Shown one piece after another: positions 34,700-46,500 of a stretch of DNA of 64,000 bases. The notes beneath the pieces were generated by a model that was given only the letters and a program-made list of their open reading frames with translations, was not told the DNA's origin and made no database searches. The DNA is from Cristatella mucedo (Eukaryota > Bryozoa > Phylactolaemata > Cristatellidae). Position numbers and translations under genes: made by a program. How positions within the stretch are numbered: the stretch's first letter is position 1; the number at the start of each line of letters is the position of its first letter. The DNA lies in the NCBI GenBank assembly GCA_009760855.2, contig WPIO01000008.1, positions 4,849,001-4,913,000 of the forward strand. The letters run 5' to 3'.

Positions 34700-35329
34700 G
34701 GTAAATCAGCTTCTTTATTTCGTTGTTTCTTCTACTGCGATGAGAAAGCTCACAACTTTAAATGATCCATCACCGGTCGTCTATAGATATCGATGTGGTC
34801 TAGCTCTATATCTGAAAAGCAGTACTACCTGGAGCATAAAAAGAGCTTAAATGTGTTTCAAAAAGCCAAAAATGCCTTTCTATGAATACCAGAGGAAATG
34901 TTCCTTCGTGTGGTGAGGCCTTCATGATAAAGAGCCCCGGTCGCAACTTCGCCGCTTTTCTAACTCTGCTTCATATTGTGTAGGCTTAGTTGTTGATAGG
35001 TCAGCACCTTGAGGAAAATTCACTAGTTTAAGTCAGGTGTCAAAGCAACGAGTAGCTTAGGAAAACGAAAATATCTAGGAAGGTGTGATGTTGGTGAGGC
35101 ATTCAACGCGAATACGGCCGCCCTGGGCATGGATGCTATTACCATTCGTCAAAGTCATTCATACTCTCTGTAAGATTCCAAATCACTTCGAAGGATATGT
35201 ATACCACGCCAAGATGGTGACGTCAATTCGCGTGTTCAAATAAATAAACTAACGTCATAATTATGTCATCAACCTCAGTAATGTCCCAACACCTATCAGA
35301 AAGGTTGTAGTCATGCCACGCTTCTCAGG

Positions 35330-36405
35330 AAATCGACCCCGGACGAAGAGAAATTGAGCTACTTCCGCCCAGTCTCCCTTTTACCGTTCACATAAAAGTC
35401 ACCATCACGACTCTTGGCAGGCCAGCGGAAGTCACATGCTGAAACTTCAAACCTGGCTGGATAGTTCTAGTCTGGCTTTAGAGGTAATAACCAACGGAGT
35501 TAGCCTTACATCTGGTGTACAACGACCGACTTAGGAATTCATAAAAAGGTAGATAATCTCTGCTTGTTTTGCTTGTTGTGTCATCTTTTTTGGCAGCTTT
35601 TGATGATATTGATTCCCAATTGCTTCTTGAACGTCTCTTCTTTCACCTGGGCTTCAATAGCATTGCTCTGCAACGCTTCCGGTCTTACATCAGTGAGACT
35701 GTGGAGAATTGGTTTAAATGTACAAATATCATCAGAGGAGCAATTTAAATATGGGGTACCTCATAACTTCTTGCTTGGTCCATGTCTTTTGACACTTTAT
35801 TCTCTCCTTGTTTCCGAAGTGATATGTCAGCACAATCAGGGTTTTCACTTTCATGCAGATAACTCTCACTTGAGATTTTCCTTGGATGTCACCCAGCCCT
35901 GCCGCAGTCAAATTCTTGCATCTGCCACGCTGCATGTACTATAATAATAGCGATAGTAATATAAATGCACTTGATGTAGCACCCTTAGAGAACTGAATGT
36001 CTTTCAAGGCGCTTTACATTTGCTGCAAAGGAAAACGCATGTGATTGACTGCTTGGCAGCAAATGTACAGCCAGGGCTAGGCATCGTACATTCGCCATTT
36101 CGGAATAAAACCGTTTTACTACGCCCCATACACACCTCAAATCCTTTGGGGACCGTACCTTTAGTTCGTATCATTACGAAGCCTGGAACTCACTGCCTAC
36201 CTGCATCACGTCATCTCCTGATTTCTCCACGTTTAATTTGAATCTAAAAACGCATTAATTAATTAATGTCGGCTTTGAGAGGGTTCCATCGATTCGTCTT
36301 TATTGTGTTTATGTTTGTTGATACCGTTGCATGCCGCCACTAATCATACATGCATGCTGACACTGTGCACGACACCCGTAACCATGTTAATTATGCAAGC
36401 TGCTC
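35330..36405 (+). mobile_element. Degenerate LINE-A copy, right arm
   Basis: This is the mirror of 11,430-12,508. The frame 35,564-35,944 is the readable part of its reverse transcriptase. The nested minus-strand LINE-A tail is at about 35,935-36,035. Confidence 0.75.
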
Positions 36406-38264
36406 GTCACTGGCACTCGTCCCCTGACACTATCAGTGAGACTCGACTGGTCTGTCGCACCCCACGGCTACGCACCAGGCGCCATGCAACAGGTACGGCA
36501 GTGGCCACACCCGGAACCAAGTGCCTCGATATAAACAGAGTTTTCTGCGGGCGTTATATCGACGTTGTGTTGATGCTATTTTAATGGTATACAGGCTTAA
36601 TTGTTGATGAGTCGCCACGTTGAAGACAGTCCCTGGCTTGAGTCGGCTATCGAAGCAACGAGTCAAATTCAGACAACATTTCCTACGTCGGTTGGATATC
36701 GTTACGGCATTCTACTTGAAACGGACTTCCTTGGGCATAGCAATGATTAAAATGTGTCGGCTTCATTCACGCTGTCAATACAATATTGCATTAATTCGAA
36801 GATTGTGTATACCACACTGGGTACAGTAGTAATGTCAACTGGGGCCTGCCGGAAATGCAAATTGAGTATGTTCCAGCAGTAATCCATCTGCATGAATAAA
36901 ATAAAAAACGACCTATTCCCTCGATATCACGGCGTTTTTACGATTAGGGCTTATCAAGTAGTGCTGCCGACGCGGGAAATGTGAATTTCGAAGATTTTCG
37001 ATAGTTATATCGCCTTGAAATGCAGTCGTTGTGGCATCATTGCCGTCTCGTGTCACACATCTCTTTTTCTTAGCCTAATAGCACATGACCATTGATCTTG
37101 CAACACATTGCCACTGTGGTCAACTGTGATACGTGACTTTTGCAAGAAGGTAAAAGACGTCGGTGACTCGAAGGGCAAGCAGTGGCTGCCGCTCTCTGAA
37201 TGATGGTGGCATTACTAAGCTGAGCGTCGCTCTGACTAAGAACAGCCTGGGCGTGATTGTGAGAAAATGCTCTTTTTAATGTCACCAAACCTTGCATTGA
37301 TGCTAACGACCGCTTGCACAGCTTTCATCGAAGCGAGTCGAGTTACTACCAATGCTAGCATTAATGCGGCACCGTTGCGTAAGCACAATTGAGCTCTGTA
37401 GCCTCGTTTCAGGTCCATTTTTACCGATGGCTAAGAGTTTCGATGGAGTGTGGAAGTCATTCCCGCACCAACGTCAATGGTTGATAGGACGAGTCGGTTA
37501 GGGTCGTTGCCAATACCAAACTTGCAGGTTGCATGCACGGCATTCAGTACGAACACACAGAATACCGTCAGCGAGATACAGTGAGAGCTCTAAAGCGTCC
37601 AGCTAACAACAGATTCATAGCTTGCAATCAGTGTTTCCGTGCACGCATTTCGTCATTCGCTTTAGAAAGGAGCTACACATTTATACCGGGAACTGCTCAG
37701 AATCTCGCAGGTATTGCCATGCCGCTAAAATTCTTCAGACGGTTTTATTTGTAACATAGTGGAACGCAACTTCCCCTTGAATGTCTCTGGTCGTATTATT
37801 TCACCTTACAGTTAAAGAAATTCACTCAACTTGATCCCTTCGTGCATCGGCCATGAACGTGACAGGACCCCATTGAGTTAATGCCACCGACAAATGAAGT
37901 TTACCGATTTAGTGACGATTATAATTGTCGTAGTTAAAGAAACTATCTTTGGAGTCACTTACAAACTAGACCACGCTCGGCCGAATGCTAACCTTTGACT
38001 GCAGCTGTAATTTACATTCGAAATAATTCATACACGCAACTTTGTGCATTGAATCTATCTCGACAAATACGTTGACGACTTTACGACTTCTGTGTGTCTC
38101 TAATACATAAAATCCTCCGGAATTTTGGCTTTGAACATAGAATGCAACCCACTCGATACACGAAAGCACACTGCGATATGCCAAGTAGAGTTTCAACAGT
38201 TCGATTGCACCGTAATGCTTGCCGATGAAATACCATTATTCATCAGGGCGCCCACGGAAGCCAA

Positions 38265-38402
38265 GCTAGGAATGTAGCGTTAGCAATCAGCTATCAGAAG
38301 CATTAAAAATCCAGTCGTGGGTTCGATTCTAGTGGTGGGCGATCCTTTATGGCCACTGCTAGCAGTGGTGACAGCCGTAAAGGCTCTTCTGTCGCTATAC
38401 AA
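38265..38402 (+). mobile_element. SINE-2 (tRNA-derived), right arm
   Basis: This is the mirror of 9,428-9,565, reading box A-like, box B-like, hairpin and A-rich tail on plus. Confidence 0.65.
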
Positions 38403-39717
38403 AAAGAGGCTGTTTAATCAGCTAGGATTTATTTATTTATTTTAACAGTCAGTTTAAATGCACGTTAGCATTTCCATGTCAAAGTGTCGCATAAGAAAAC
38501 TGATGAACGGCATTTTTTATTCACATAGGCTAACTCGAGCCGCGATTGCTACGTTTAAACGCGAGCACATGCAATCGGCTGGTGGCTATGTGGCAAATTT
38601 CCTTATCGGCTCTCAAAACGGCTTTCAGTGAAAAACCGTGAAATCGTCCACGGCTGAGTCTGCTGACTCAAACTCGCGGCCTATGTCGGAAAGAGCAATC
38701 TCCTCACCCATAGGCCGCATACACCCTTGACCGAGGATAACGTCTAGTGCTCTTAGCAGTGGTAATGCAACGGTAATACTTGTAACTCTTTAAACTCGCA
38801 CAGCCAGAAAACAGAAATTATTTCAATGATTCGCACCTCCTGATCCAGCGACCCTTTAATACAGTTCCTCATGCACTGGCAACCCACAACCATGCAATTT
38901 CTGTCTGAGAAATAAGAAAATACGTGTTGCAACCTTGTGTCTTGATTAGTGACGGCAGCATAAGCATGCGAGAGAAACTCTTACCTGGCAAGGTGAGAAA
39001 GCACAGGGGCAGTCGGTACCCACGGTTATTGAGACCCTATTCTATATTAATGAGCCGCCTCGTGCCAGGGTGCGTATGCAGAGGCCGCAAGTCACAATGT
39101 GTGCAAAGCCCACAAATGAAAATGTAAAGTCCACTGAGATCCAACGAACGCTTCTAAGAAAGCTCACGTCTTTAGCTTGTAATTACAGCACATAAAGTCA
39201 ATGCTACTTTTGGACGGTGAATTAGGTCGTTCCGCTCCTTAATTTCAAGAGTGAACTAACAGGTCCGTTGCTTCCGAAATCTATTTTTTAAATTTACTAG
39301 GCAATCTAATCCGCGCCAATATAATCTTCCTCTTTCTAAAACGCATCCAACTATGCAAAACCCGTTAGATACTCCAAAATGCCCAGCAGAAGCTTAGAAG
39401 AAAGCTTCTTCATTATCTTATTATTACAGCAATAACATTAAGTACAACTACAGCAATGAAGGCGAGTTTTAAATGAAGCGTGGAGGTAGCTCCAAGCTCT
39501 CAGCCGTTGCAAAAACCGGTAGGGAAAGCCGTATGCAGTAGATAGCCCAGTGCAATCTCGTCGCTCAGAATCAGCGCCCATATCCCTCCCGCTCGTATGC
39601 TGTAACAAACACGAAGATCTGATAATCACGTAAATTCTAGTAAAAAGACTCATGATAGCCCCACGCTTTCGCTAACCTCAAACGTCTTTCTACGAAGCGG
39701 TTGCTACACTAGCTAGT

Positions 39718-39778
39718 GTTCCACCCATTTGGCCCCCACACACATTCTTGTGACAACGAATCGCTATATATGTTTGAT
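39718..39778 (+). promoter_or_regulatory. Conserved TATATA block upstream of gene A (right arm)
   Basis: TATATA at 39,765-39,770 is about 203 bases before the ATG at 39,973. A second A/T box (TATTTAA, 39,938-39,944) lies only about 30 bases before the ATG and is less conserved in gene B. Confidence 0.45.
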
Positions 39779-39972
39779 CGGCACGAGCAAATGCCATCGA
39801 AGAATAGGACTTTGCAATTAAGGTACGAAAACTAATACGTCTTTTTGTTTTTATTCCAACGATGCTTGAAATGTCAAGCGATTGGCTGAGGTCGGAATTT
39901 GCTAGATTTTCTGCACGGCCATAATTCTCCGCCGTGTTATTTAAGGACGACTGCACAGCTTCCAATTCGAGA

Positions 39973-40730
39973 ATGAGGTTTATCGCTTGTGCCACTGCTG
40001 GTATCCTACTCATGGCTCTTCTGGCACAGGTAAGAGAACGACTGCAAGCGATGCAGCGTCAAAGTGACTGGAGACTAACTAGAATATACATTTAATTCGG
40101 ACCACTCAAAGGGAGTCGCATGTCCAACGCTGGACATAGCTACCACGTGGTTTTACAAATTGTTTACTGTAACAGTGTCAAAGCTAAAATCAGCCACAAA
40201 ACTCGGAACTGGTTCTCATCCACCAGGTCTATGCTTCGTAGCGTAAATTGCTCAGTCTGAGATCATTTTTTGTTACTTGAAAAGGCGGGCGATTGGATGT
40301 GAAGAACTGTCTGAGGCATTCATATGCATTGTAGGGAGCAACGTCGTCAGAACCGTCTCAAGACGTTGCGGAGGCCAATGGCTTGCTCGGTTAGTATTGA
40401 ATGACTGATGTGTCGGAGCGTGTACATGCTGTAGATAATGTGCCCGATTTCCAATGTAAATTAGGAAACGTCAATGATTTCTTCATCTGCCAGCAGATTT
40501 TGCATTATAGTCGTTCAAAGTGTCACCATAAAAGTATGCGATCATCGTTGTTTATTCTTTGATGGCTTATATCAACGTTTATGACTGAAACGGCAAATTT
40601 TCCTTTGCAGACGACTCCAACAGCAAGAGATTCTTTGTCAAAAAACATATTGCAACTCGCACTTGATTACATTAAGAAGCACCCGGAATATTTTTATGAA
40701 ATCTGCAAGTGGGTTAACAACATAGGCTAG
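39973..40730 (+). pseudogene. Prepropeptide gene A, right-arm copy with one-base frameshift in exon 3
   Basis: The exons are 39,973-40,029 (signal peptide), 40,335-40,389 and 40,611-40,730. The splice sites match the left-arm copy. Exon 3 is 120 bases instead of 119 because a run of A residues near 40,640-40,645 has six instead of five. This shifts the frame at about residue 48 and gives a stop before the conserved C-terminus. The change is in a homopolymer, so it could be a sequencing or assembly error, in which case this copy would also be functional. AATAAA is at 40,803-40,808. Confidence 0.75.
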
Positions 40731-40802
40731 TGAACTGTTACGTTGTCGTATCCATTGCTTGTCAACGGCTACAAGTGAGCGGCACTTGATGTACAACTGC
40801 AC

Positions 40803-40808
40803 AATAAA
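40803..40808 (+). terminator. Poly(A) signal AATAAA, gene A right arm
   Basis: This is the mirror copy of 7,020-7,025. Confidence 0.65.
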
Positions 40809-40982
40809 TCGTTGAGCATACCATGAGATTGACTCTGATTTGCACGTTCAAAGCACGCGTTTTCTTCATCTCATTAAAGTAAAATGACAATTCAGTGTCA
40901 AACGCAAGCAGCTTAAGCACTTTTAACTCTAGCTGATTCTGTAGTAGCCCAATGTCTGGGCTGGCGGCTACTTCCATAATGA

Positions 40983-41863
40983 ATTACTATACAAGATATA
41001 AAACTAGACAAAAAATGTGCTCTTTGCCTGATAAAAATAATGTACATGATAAAGCGTGCACGCTCAGAGAACTCAATCTCTTTCTAGGTGCTTCACATTT
41101 ACTGCAAAGGGAAGGGCTATTGAATGAATAGTAAAACCAAGCTTGATATAGTAGAATAACATGGCTAGGGGTGACATGCACGGGGTCAGCATGCAAATGT
41201 GGTTAGTGGCAGCATGCACAGTGTCAGCACGCATAAGCACACAAAGAACGAACCACAGGGACCCACTAAACGCTGTCCTAAATAGGTGTGCTTTTAAGTT
41301 CTTCTTAAATGTGGCAAAGTCAGGGGACGTTCTGACGCGAGTCTGGAGATATTTTCAGGCTTCGGGAGCACACGAACTAATACACGGTCTCTAAAAGGTT
41401 TAAGGTCGGTACGAGGTATTGGTAAAATGTTGGATTCCGAAAAGCGGGTGGTACGATGCTTGGCCTGTTGGGGGAGTAGATGTGGGAGATAGGCTGGAGC
41501 CAAAGAATAAAGTGACCTAAAAGTGAGCGACAAAACCTTGAAGTCGATCCGTTGCTAGACTGGTAGCCAGTGCAGGTCGGCAAGAAGTGGTGTGATGTGG
41601 CAACTGTGACGCTCACGACAGACAAGCCTAGCTGCAGAGTTTTGCACGAGCTGTCATCGCCTGGTTGCACATGCCGGTAGGCAAGCAAGCAGTGAGTTAC
41701 AGAAGTCAAGACGGGATGTCACAAATGCATGCACCAACTTAGACGTGGTATCCTTATCGAAACAAGCCCGAATAACATCAATGCTATGTAGCTGAAAGAA
41801 GGCAGACTTGACTGTGGAGCTGACGTGGTCGTTTAACGAGACGTCACTTTGGAACACGACACC
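40983..41863 (-). mobile_element. LINE-A 3' fragment, right arm
   Basis: This is the mirror of 5,965-6,845. The readable frames are 41,857-41,654 and 41,709-41,294. Confidence 0.8.
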
Positions 41864-42190
41864 TAGCCTACAGATTCAATAACTCACGCCCGACTTGAGT
41901 CATGTCGTCTCCTCACTTATCCACGTTGAGAAAGAAACTAAAAACTCATCCATTTATGACAGCATTTAGTGGGTTCATGTGATTCGTTGTCTGTGTGTTC
42001 ATCTTGCTGACACTTTTGACTGCTCCAGCGAACTGTACTGGCATGCTGATCGTGTGCACGTCACCCATAACAGTGTTATTCTAGTTACTTTTCGAGCGGC
42101 CACCACTAACCGTTCGATCGTGCTTGCTCTGCAGCGAATGCAAATTGCCTAGACATAGATCGAGTTGTCTGAGGGCACTGCATCAAATCG
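41863..42190 (+). mobile_element. LINE-A 3' end fragment, right arm
   Basis: This is the mirror of 5,640-5,965. Confidence 0.65.
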
Positions 42191-43904
42191 ATCACTATTA
42201 TTATAGTTATTAATGTACGGGCTTACTTATTGACGAGTCAGCAACTTAAATTTATTCCCTAGCCTAAAACAGCTATCAAAGCGACAAGTCAGATGTGGAC
42301 AAACATCCCTATGTATGTCCAATCTTTTACCCGTATGCTACACGGATCGGGCTTTTCTAGGAATCGATTTGATTACAAGGTGTCGAGGGCATCGACACTG
42401 TCTATACAATATTACCTTACTTTAAAGACTATGTAAACCGCACTAGGTGAAACTGTCCGTTTAAATCGGGCCTACCTGTAGAATAAGGACCAAGTATATT
42501 CTGCAAGTGGTTCACCTGCAGGAACCGAACAGAAAAGTCGATACTTTCTTCGATATCGTCGCATTTATAAGATTAGGGCTCCTCAATCAGTGCTGCGAAG
42601 GCAGGAAATATGAGTTCTGAGATTATTCAATCGTTATGTCGCCTTGAAATGCAGTGGCAGTGGCAACGTTGCAGTCTCGTGTCGCACTTTTTTTCTTAGC
42701 TTAATAGCAGCTGGCATTCGATCTGGTTACACATCACTACTGGGCTCAACTGCGAAATGACCGATTTGCACGATGGTAAAAGACGTCGGCGACTCTAACA
42801 TAAGCAGTGGCTGAATTTCTTCAAACGGTGGCTGCATTATTAAGTGGAGCTTCGCTCTGACAAAGCACAGCGTGGGCGTGATTCTGGGAAAGCGCTCGTC
42901 TGAACGTCCACGGACCTTGGATTAAATCCCATTCGCGAATGTTCAGCTTTCATAGAAGAGATTCAACCTACTACTAATGGCAGCACTAACAAAGAACCAA
43001 CCGTCTTTTAAGCACAACTGTGGGCCGTGGCCTACTTCAAGGTTCATTTTTACCAACGTTTAAAACTTTGATGAAGTATGTACGTCATTCTTGAACCAAC
43101 GTCCATAGTTGACAGCACGAGTCGGCTACGGGCCCCTACCAAGACCAAAGTTGCAGGTCGCGTGCACTGCTTTCAATACGATCACCAAGCATATCAATGG
43201 CCTGAAACAGTGAGAGCACTAAAACCTCTAGATAACAACTGATTGCGTGGGTGATGGTCATATAAGCGTCACCTCATGAAGCAGCCTTTCTCCTGGTGCT
43301 TGAAGAAATGTATTTCTGCTTTTCGAAACACATGAGAACTTGTGTTGTGCTGCAGGTAATACTGCATTTAAGAAATATAGCTAGACCACACCGATATTGA
43401 TCGAAGACTGGTGCCTGCTAAGTCAGAGTCTTCCGGTTTCTCATTGCCTAGTCTGTCAATCAAAAGCGAAATGTTCTCACACTAGCCTAGCTTTATGCGA
43501 CCAGGATGAGTGCCGCTGGTTTGGCTCAGTGGTTACGGCACTCTCCACGGATAAATTCTAGGTGAATGTATGCTATACCAAAAGGGCTGGACTGAAATAT
43601 CGAGATATAAATGAAGCGAAATATTAGAGATTTACATCACTCAAGGCGCAGTTTAGTCCGTGGATTTATATCCAACTATCTATATCTCTCATTATCTCTA
43701 GATATACATGCGTATGTTTTTTTCAACGTGTAAATGTCCATATACTCTTCCCTCGTTAATAGTTTTTGTTAACAAGGTCAGCACCCAATCACGATAAGTT
43801 CATTTCTGCATACTAACACTCGTCATTAATAAGTCATATGTTTTTTAGTTAGAGCATCAAAAACTCTTTTCATAACCCACTCAGCACGAATCTTACGGAA
43901 GTAT

Positions 43905-43908
43905 ATAG

Positions 43909-43962
<54 letters not shown>

Positions 43963-43999
43963 GTGCGTGCTTGCGTGCGTGCGTGCGTGTGTGTGTGTG

Positions 44000-44032
<33 letters not shown>

Positions 44033-44038
44033 GTGTAC

Positions 44039-44071
<33 letters not shown>

Positions 44072-44085
44072 CATACATATTTGTA
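43905..44085. repeat. TG then TA microsatellite
   Basis: (TG)n interrupted by TGCG words is followed by (TA)n. Frames at 43,826-44,173 on both strands are products of the repeat. Confidence 0.92.
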
Positions 44086-44089
44086 TATT

Positions 44090-44240
44090 CGCTCTAAGTT
44101 TAGAGCGCTAAGAAAAAACCTTATCTCTAATCAGGCGCTTTACTATGCCCCGGAGCTCGAGCCCACCACTTAGGCTATAGAATACACGCACCTTGACCTC
44201 GATCGGGGTGAGAACGTTAACCATTGGGCCAAACCGGAAA
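44090..44240 (-). mobile_element. SINE-1 (tRNA-derived), minus
   Basis: The reverse complement carries box A (GTTTGGCCCAATGGTTAACG), CACCCCGATCGAGGTCAAGG, box B (GGTGGGCTCGAGCTCC), and the tail AAGCGCC...AGAGATAAGGTTTTTTC ending in the adjacent microsatellite. Confidence 0.75.
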
Positions 44241-44371
44241 AAATTAATAAGATGGAAAAAGCTAGGCTGGGGTAATAACATTCATGGTTAGTATGATTGA
44301 TTGACCGTTCGACATGAAACCTTACGACGCGATGAAGGAGCAGTCAGCGGTCTTCCATCAATCAGTATTGT

Positions 44372-45045
44372 AACGCCGAAGGCTCGGCGGGGTAGGCTTG
44401 ACTTGCCGCTTACCTAGTGGCGTAACCTAGCGCCTAATGCCATTCGGTGCGCGCCTACGCGCAATACGCTGGCCGCCACGAAACGAGCGTTTCTGGCGCT
44501 GACCTGCTTACCGTTACTAAAGGGGGTCGTGAGTCCGCGGCGTGAATTGGAAAGCGAGACGCACAATTTGAGGATTTTACTGAACTTTATTCGCAAGCGC
44601 ACAAAGTCGCTGCGAGTCTAGCTCAGCTTTATCTCTACACTCCTCGCACGTTCTCAACAGCCCCAACACTCTTGCGAAGGGAATACTTCTCCACACGGAG
44701 CGCGAACCGGAGCCTAAACCCTAACCGGAGAACTAGGAATCGGTTTCCAACTGTGCGGAAGGAATACCCCACACACGCCACCTCAAGCACTCTTGCGGAG
44801 GAAGTACTTCTCCACACTTAAGCTGCTTACGTGTATAATGGGAAACGACCCAAATAGACGGAGCGCGAACCAGAGCCTAAACCCTAACCGGAGAACTAGG
44901 ACTCAGTTTTCACCAGTGCGGCAGGAATACTCCACAGACGCCAACTCAAGCACTCCTGCCAAGGAAACACCTCTTCACACTTAAGCTGCTTACATCTAAA
45001 ATGGGGAACGACCCAAGTAGACAGAGCTCGGACCGGAGCCTAAAC
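44372..45045. repeat. GC-rich block with a ~163-bp tandem repeat (about 2.5 copies)
   Basis: Repeat starts are at about 44,667, 44,788 and 44,951. The first unit is 121 bases (a deletion) and the second 163. Shared words are CACTCYTGC, TTCTCCACAC, TTAAGCTGCTTAC and GGAGCCTAAACCC. Frames at 44,414-44,984 follow the repeat and are not taken as genes. Confidence 0.65.
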
Positions 45046-45760
45046 CCGTACTATTTAGTTAGAAATAGAATTGAAACATCTGGTATCTTTGAAAGATCAT
45101 ATGATCACTTAAATATAGTATACTATCTGCTAGTAACATTAACTATTGAGGTTAACGTAAGAGATGAAAAAGAAGTAGTAATCAGAAACTATCGATATCA
45201 TTTTAGAAAAATTTCCAAAATTTGTTTATTTTGTCTTTATGACAAGAAATGGAATGGGTGTAGAAGTCTTCCCGGAGAACTTTAATACTTCTGATTCAAC
45301 TCCAAATATTCAATCTTTAATTGATATTACTTTAAAAAACTTATATCATTTAAAGTAGACTGTGAAATAATGAATAACCCAGAAATAAATGTAACTCCAG
45401 ATCCTGACGATTGCATATAAATAGGAACAATTGGAGGGGTTGAATTCTCTAGATTATAAATATTTAAATATAATAGATAGTTTTAAGTTGAAATATATTG
45501 TATAAATGTGCTTGGTGAATTTATTTATAAAGTTAGCACAAAGATTACAATAGGAGCCTATGAAATAGTTATGGATGAGATAACTAAGACGGAGACAAAA
45601 GCACTCAATAAAATTTTAAAAATTACTTCAATTAAGCTTTCTTACTGAGATTCTCTAATATGAACTCCATAGGATTCATAAATATTGGCGAAGAAAACCC
45701 ACGACTAACTGCTTAAGATATATCACTAATTTTTTTCAACCTTCTTATGATACTTTTGAT
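45046..45760 (+). pseudogene. AT-rich decayed coding remnant, Polinton-like context
   Basis: The frame 45,001-45,285 enters AT-rich sequence at about 45,050 and reads as lysine- and isoleucine-rich protein. Further plus-strand stretches at about 45,360-45,480 and 45,510-45,645 look coding but are broken by stops and shifts. A short I-T-I-G-A-Y-E-I motif (about 45,545-45,570) recalls a structural protein common in Polinton-like elements. That link is a weak recollection. Composition matches the polymerase region and differs from the flanks. Confidence 0.35.
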
Positions 45761-45770
45761 CTAAAATCAT

Positions 45771-46500
45771 TTACAGTATTAATTTTTTGGTTGGTCTAGA
45801 ACTCTGAAAATATACTTTCATCTTGAATTTTAGTATATAGGTTTGACATATGAGGATTATTTTAAGACACTTGTACTCAAGTGCTAATCTTAATAGTTCA
45901 ATCAAAGAACTCCTAATATCCTCAGTGTGACCCATCGGAAGTGAACAGATTTCAAGGTTACTAGATGTTTGTCCAAAAACTCCTCTAAGACCATCTTTAC
46001 ATCTTGTCTCGACAAAAATTGGATTCATTCTATACTATAATTTTTGTATTGTGTAACTGTATAAACTGGAACAGAAGGTGTTGAGTGGGAAGGATTAGAA
46101 GCAGATGTTGCAGCAGGTGTAGATGATGAAATAGTTAAAGAATCAGTTGAAGTAGACGAAGAAGTAGTTGAATTCGAAGCAGCAAAAGCAGCAATAGCAG
46201 TTTTTTCTCTAGCACTTGTTTTATCTGTAAGGTCTGGTAGAATAGGGTAGCACTCATCCTTAACAATACTTCAGATATCAGGCTTAAGACCAGAAACACC
46301 AAAAATGAGAGTAGAAATAGTAGGAAGTTGGCTAGTAATCCAAGTAGTATAAGATGCAATTTCTCCGAGTGTATCAAGAAGATTGCCAACCTTTGTTCTA
46401 ACAGTTGCTTCTAGACCAGTAGTAACTTTACTCACTCCAGCGTTAATAACCCTTTGTGCTTCAGCATCACATTCATCAACGTAAAACTTTTAACAGATTG
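45771..46500 (-). pseudogene. Decayed minus-strand frames with a Ser/Thr/Ala-rich tail, Polinton-like context
   Basis: The minus strand from about 46,470 to 46,030 reads as one protein with a single TGA near 46,272 and ends in a Ser/Thr/Pro-rich tail. It is followed by a second frame (46,028-45,771, 85 codons). An overlapping Leu-rich minus frame (46,389-46,135) is taken as a shadow. The function is not recognised. Position beside a Polinton polymerase suggests a structural or accessory gene of the same element. Confidence 0.4.

Larger units (their letters stand above)
29393..43850 (-). repeat. Right arm of giant inverted repeat
   Basis: This is the reverse complement of 3,965-18,443, in which genes A and B read on the plus strand. 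The inner edge follows the bases ...actaaggcag at about 29,392. The outer edge merges into a TA/CA microsatellite and a SINE at 43,905-44,240, which have no counterpart outside the left arm. Near-identity of the core implies a recent duplication or continuing arm-to-arm gene conversion. Either is possible from sequence alone. Confidence 0.93.

Noticed and set aside
3965-43850. Palindrome as a pure foldback read or assembly artefact
   Set aside because: The arms differ by indels and substitutions, the outer 500 bases are more diverged, and an 11 kb non-palindromic spacer separates them. An artefact is still possible and is listed for checking.
44876-44892. CCTAAACCCTAACC resembling telomere repeat
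   Set aside because: It is only a short word inside a 163-bp tandem unit, without further (CCCTAA)n.
46135-46389. Leucine-rich minus-strand frame as a membrane protein
   Set aside because: It is the shadow of a better coding-like minus frame in another phase with Ser/Thr/Ala-rich composition.
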